Assembly: GCA_963752225.1 (NCBI GenBank)
Contig: CAVVXS010000007.1
Coordinates: forward strand, 1,178,001 to 1,242,000
Direction of reading: 5' to 3'
DNA length: 64,000 nucleotides
Origin: JBBROS01 sp963752225
Lineage (GTDB): Bacteria; Pseudomonadota; Alphaproteobacteria; Acetobacterales; Acetobacteraceae
Position numbers and translations under genes: made by a program
In this document: positions 61,307 through 64,000 of the stretch, in pieces
How positions within the stretch are numbered: position 1 is the first letter of the stretch
Layout of the letters: each line of letters opens with the position of its first letter
The notes under the pieces: model-generated
The model's database searches: none
The model's input: only the letters and a program-made list of their open reading frames with translations
What the model was told of the DNA's origin: nothing

Positions 61307-61976
61307 GCGCCCGGCCGCCCCGCCGGCACAAGCCCCGGCACGACCCCCGGCGCAGCCCGACCCCGACTGCCCGCTCTGCCCTCGCCTGGTCACGTACCGC
61401 CGGGCCAACGCGGCGGAGAACCCGGACTGGTTCAACGCGCCGGTCCCGAGCTTCGGCCCGCTCGACGCGCCGTTGCTGGTGGTCGGCATGGCTCCCGGAG
61501 TGCGCGGCGCCAACCGCACCGGCCGCCCCTTCACCGGCGACCATGCCGGCGTGCTGCTCTATACCACGCTGCTGAAATTCGGCCTGGCTCGCGGCGGCTA
61601 CGACGCGCGGCCGGATGACGGGCTGGTGCTGGAGCGGTGCCGGGTGGTGAACGCAGTGCGTTGCGTGCCGCCAAAGAACCTGCCGGAACCGGCCGAGGTG
61701 CGGACCTGCAATGGCTTCCTGACCGGCGAGCTGGCAGCGATGCCGAACTTGCGGGTGGTGATGGCGCTCGGCGTGCTGTCACACACGGCGACCGTGCGGG
61801 CAATGGGCCTGGTGCCGAGCCGGTTGCCGTTCAAGCATGGCGCGCTGGTGACGATGCCGAACGGTGTCGTTCTCGCCGACTGCTATCACGTGTCGCGTTA
61901 CAACACGAATACCGGCGTGCTGACGACGGCGATGTTCGAGGACGTGATCGGCGCGATCGACCGCCTCATCAGCTGA
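61284..61976 (+). CDS. Family 5 uracil-DNA glycosylase
   Basis: A 230-aa UDGb-type [4Fe-4S] glycosylase that excises uracil and deaminated bases. Cluster ligands: Cys29 and Cys32 (DCPLCPR), and Cys in NAVRCVPPKN with a second in RTCNGF. GMAPGVRGANRTGRPFTGD is the motif A region and CYHVSRYNTNTG the C-terminal motif B. The start at ATG 61284 lies inside the end of the NYN gene. A proline/alanine-rich linker (6-26) precedes the fold. The 3' end overlaps the convergent glutathione peroxidase gene by 8 bp. Confidence 0.9.
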   Translation: MIPPTPAERPAAPPAQAPARPPAQPDPDCPLCPRLVTYRRANAAENPDWFNAPVPSFGPLDAPLLVVGMAPGVRGANRTGRPFTGDHAGVLLYTTLLKFGLARGGYDARPDDGLVLERCRVVNAVRCVPPKNLPEPAEVRTCNGFLTGELAAMPNLRVVMALGVLSHTATVRAMGLVPSRLPFKHGALVTMPNGVVLADCYHVSRYNTNTGVLTTAMFEDVIGAIDRLIS

Positions 61977-62520
61977 CCGCGGGCGCCGCCACCGCCTTGT
62001 CGATCGCTTGCCGCAGCCGGCCCTGGTCGGGCAGGTCGTCCGACGCGTAGGTGCCGGCGATGGCGCCGTCGCGGCCGATCAGCACCTTGTAGAAGTTCCA
62101 CTTCGGCTCCCACCGGGTCTGCGCGCGCACCCATTGGTAGAACGGCGCCGCCTTGCTGCCGGTCACGTGGCTGAGCCCGGCCATCGGGAAGTCGACGCCG
62201 TAGGTCAACTCGCAGAACTGCGCCACCTCGGCGTTGCTGCCCTTTTCCTGGCCGAAATCCTGGCTCGGGATCCCGACCACCGCGAAGCCGCGCGGCGACA
62301 GGTCACGATGCAGCGCCTCGAGTTGCTTGTATTGCGGCGTGTAGCCGCAGTAGCTCGCGGTGTTGACGACCAGCAAGACTTTGCCGCGCAGCGACGCGAA
62401 GTCGAGCGTGCCCTCGTCGATGGCGGTCATCTTGAACTGCCAGGCCGGACCGGGGTCCGGCGCCGCCGCCGCAAGCAGAACGCCAGCGCCCGTCAATGCT
62501 GCTCGACGCGAGATGCCCAT
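61969..62520 (-). CDS. Glutathione peroxidase-family protein, exported
   Basis: A 183-aa cysteine peroxidase. Cys58 in VNTASYCGYTPQ is the peroxidatic residue, the partner Gln is in IPSQDFGQEKGSN, and Trp in KWNFYKVLIGRDG completes the active site. The N-terminus GISRRAALTGAGVLLAAA is a Tat-like signal with RR at 5-6, so it works in the periplasm. FxGQ is replaced by DFGQE, as usual. Electrons may come from thioredoxin-like proteins rather than glutathione. 3' ends converge with the UDG gene. Confidence 0.9.
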   Translation of the reverse strand: MGISRRAALTGAGVLLAAAAPDPGPAWQFKMTAIDEGTLDFASLRGKVLLVVNTASYCGYTPQYKQLEALHRDLSPRGFAVVGIPSQDFGQEKGSNAEVAQFCELTYGVDFPMAGLSHVTGSKAAPFYQWVRAQTRWEPKWNFYKVLIGRDGAIAGTYASDDLPDQGRLRQAIDKAVAAPAVS

Positions 62521-62647
62521 GTCCGCCTCCCTGCCCCCACTGGCCCCAAAGCCGTGTCACAGGCCCTTATCAGGAATGGGTGGATTTGGACATAATGAAA
62601 CCCCGCCGCTCAGCGCCCGAGGTGACGCATCGCGGGAGGCGTGGGCG

Positions 62648-63175
62648 CTACGGGCTTCCCTGAAGAACCAGGGTGTCGCCCTCGACCTTGAGCCCGGCGA
62701 GGCTGGAGGTGAAGCTTTGGCCGAGCAGCGTGATGCCGAGCTGCCCCGGCTGCGACACCGACGCCCGCACGTTCCGCCGGGTGATGCCGCCGATCGTCAC
62801 CGCCTCCAGCACAACCGGTGCGCTTCGCGCCGTTCCGTTCGCCGTGCTGTAGACCTTGGAGAAGTTGAGGTTCGCCACGTCGATGCCGATCTTGGCCGCG
62901 TCTTCGGCCCGCAAAGCGATGTCGCTCGCGCCGGTGTCGAACATCATGTTGATCGGAGTGCCGTTCACCTCGACCAAGAAGAAGTAGTGCCCGTTGGCGG
63001 CGCGGCGCGCGGTGGCTTGACCGCCGGTCCCGCCGCTGAACCCGGTCGCCACGGCGCGATCGGGATAGATCACCTGCATCTGAGCCCGGGCGGTGGAGAT
63101 GGCACCGGCGCCGACCGCGATTGCGACGGCGATCTCGGCCATGGCTAGCAGGGTACGCCGGGAAAGGTCAGTCAT
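62648..63175 (-). CDS. Retropepsin-like aspartic protease (TIGR02281 type)
   Basis: A 175-aa protein. An N-terminal hydrophobic helix (LLAMAEIAVAIAVGAGA) anchors or exports it, and the protease domain begins near residue 60 with HYFFLVEVNGTPINMMFDTGASDIAL, where DTGAS carries the catalytic Asp of a dimeric retropepsin fold. GQLGITLLGQSFTSSL is the family's second half. The function of this clan AA group is poorly known. ATG 63175 is preferred; ATG 63235 would add 20 residues. Confidence 0.85.
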   Translation of the reverse strand: MTDLSRRTLLAMAEIAVAIAVGAGAISTARAQMQVIYPDRAVATGFSGGTGGQATARRAANGHYFFLVEVNGTPINMMFDTGASDIALRAEDAAKIGIDVANLNFSKVYSTANGTARSAPVVLEAVTIGGITRRNVRASVSQPGQLGITLLGQSFTSSLAGLKVEGDTLVLQGSP

Positions 63176-63307
63176 CGGCAGTGTCCGGTTGATGCGCGTG
63201 AGCAATAGTCCCGGACCGGTTGCGCCGCCTCCCATGAACCGATCGGTTTTGTTAACGCCGGTTGCCGATCTCAGACGCAATTAAACGCGGCGTAAGTGAC
63301 GGACGGC

Positions 63308-63793
63308 TCAACCTTTTTCCCGCATCAGCCGGGCCTTGTCCCGCTGCCAGTCGCGCGCCGCCACCGCCTGCCGTTTGTCCTGCTTCTTGCGCCCGGCACC
63401 AACGCCGATCAGCACCTTTGCCATCCCCTTCTCGTTGAAGTGGATGTCGAGCGGCACCAGCGTCATTCCGTCGCGCGTGGCCGCCCCGAGCAGGCTGTCG
63501 ATCTGCTTGCGCTTGAGCAGCAGCTTGCGCGGTGCCCGCGGCTCGAACCGGCTCAGCACCCCGCCCTGATATTCCGGGATATAGCAGTTGAACAGGAACA
63601 GCTCGCCTTCCCGCTCCCCGGCCCACGCCTCCGTCAGCGTCGCCCGGCCGTGGCGCAGGCTCTTGACCTCGGGACCCTTCAGCACGAGGCCGGCTTCCAT
63701 CGTTTGCTTGATGGTGTAGTCGAAGCGCGCCTTGCGGTTCTGCGCGGCGACGCCGTGGCTGATCAGTCCGCTTTTCTTGGTGGTCGCTGCCAT
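63308..63793 (-). CDS. smpB: SsrA-binding protein
   Basis: A 161-aa SmpB that binds tmRNA and brings it to stalled ribosomes. Conserved: ARFDYTIKQTMEAGLVLKGPEVKSLRHG (22-49), FLFNCYIPEY, RKLLLKRKQIDSLLG and the basic C-terminal tail DKRQAVAARDWQRDKARL. It starts at 63793, immediately after the dapA stop codon. No ssrA gene is in the window. Confidence 0.95.
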   Translation of the reverse strand: MAATTKKSGLISHGVAAQNRKARFDYTIKQTMEAGLVLKGPEVKSLRHGRATLTEAWAGEREGELFLFNCYIPEYQGGVLSRFEPRAPRKLLLKRKQIDSLLGAATRDGMTLVPLDIHFNEKGMAKVLIGVGAGRKKQDKRQAVAARDWQRDKARLMREKG

Positions 63794-64000
63794 TTAGTTG
63801 AGGAGGCCAGCCCCCGTCATCGCGGCGCGCACCTGGGCCCGCACGCCTTCGCTGACCGGGGCCAGCGGCAGGCGGCAATGGTCGCTGCCGTGGCCGAGCA
63901 GGCTGGCGCCGTACTTCACCGGGGCCGGGCTGGTTTCCGCGAACATGGCGTCGTGCAGCGCCAGCAACCGGTCCTGGATGCTCATCGCCCGGTGCGTATC
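63794..64000 (-). CDS. dapA: 4-hydroxy-tetrahydrodipicolinate synthase (3' end only)
   Basis: The last 68 codons and the stop of a gene that extends past the window. The visible part (RLLALHDAMFAETSPAPVKYGASLLG, then LPLAPVSEGVRAQVRAAMTGAGL) matches the C-terminal helices of DapA, including the FxExNPxPVK-type segment, here FAETSPAPVK. The enzyme condenses pyruvate with aspartate semialdehyde in lysine and peptidoglycan synthesis. The dapA-smpB order is common in alphaproteobacteria. Confidence 0.88.
   Translation of the reverse strand, partial: DTHRAMSIQDRLLALHDAMFAETSPAPVKYGASLLGHGSDHCRLPLAPVSEGVRAQVRAAMTGAGLLN

Overview
The window is a contiguous stretch of GC-rich chromosome from an alphaproteobacterium, most likely in the Rhodospirillales/Acetobacterales. 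The evidence is the core-gene order on the minus strand in the last 12 kb (smpB, rpoZ, relA/spoT, acpS, lepB, rnc, era, recO, parC), tight translational coupling (ATGA/GTGA/TTGA overlaps at most operon junctions), and the protein families present. The taxon is an inference, because no rRNA is in the window.

Layout. 1-5668 (+): end of a dipeptide-type ABC importer (permease tail, permease, two ATPases), then an asparaginase-like protein, an AtzG-like small protein and an amidase; this looks like uptake and hydrolysis of peptides or amides. 5669-5987: two copies of a ~95-bp double-palindrome repeat. 5988-10744 (-): a spore photoproduct lyase homologue, an alpha/beta hydrolase and an SsuABC/NrtABC-type importer whose permease reading frame contains further copies of the repeat. 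10841-17611 (+): two isopropylmalate/tartrate dehydrogenase-type paralogues around a GMC oxidoreductase and an MFS transporter, then a SorAB-type sulfite dehydrogenase pair. 17716-18001: divergent tRNA-Leu(CAA) and tRNA-Asn(GTT).

18828-32542 (-): a 14-gene, closely packed catabolic operon. It has a Rieske ring-hydroxylating oxygenase (alpha and beta), a Liv-type importer with two binding proteins, a cupin, a PhzS/NicC-type flavin monooxygenase, an alpha/beta hydrolase, an acyl-CoA dehydrogenase, a frameshifted acyl-CoA ligase and a NicX-like 2,5-dihydroxypyridine dioxygenase. The set suggests import and degradation of an aromatic, possibly N-heteroaromatic, acid. It has no local regulator and no electron-transfer partners, and is the best candidate here for an undescribed pathway.

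32707-41777: a catalytically degenerate PIG-L-like protein, an MFS transporter, an ArsB-like transporter, biotin ligase, a TauD-family dioxygenase, a PanE-like reductase, two small ORFs, a DsbA-family isomerase/oxidoreductase and a large exported protein of unknown function. 41800-47713: mfd, sdhE, recG. 47760-51287: a 24-aa membrane micropeptide, two glycosyltransferase-like genes, a coiled-coil protein and a frameshifted coiled-coil gene. 51471-64000: housekeeping genes (parC, recO, era, rnc, lepB, acpS, relA/spoT, rpoZ, folK, a NYN-domain protein, a family-5 uracil-DNA glycosylase, glutathione peroxidase, a retropepsin-like protease, smpB, 3' part of dapA).

Three genes (acyl-CoA ligase, the 50560-51287 coiled-coil gene, parC) each carry one single-base frameshift, two of them in or beside short homopolymers. 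Because parC is normally essential, uncorrected sequencing indels are the simplest explanation, and the same may hold for the other two. No IS element, prophage, CRISPR array or recognisable DNA-binding transcription regulator was found.
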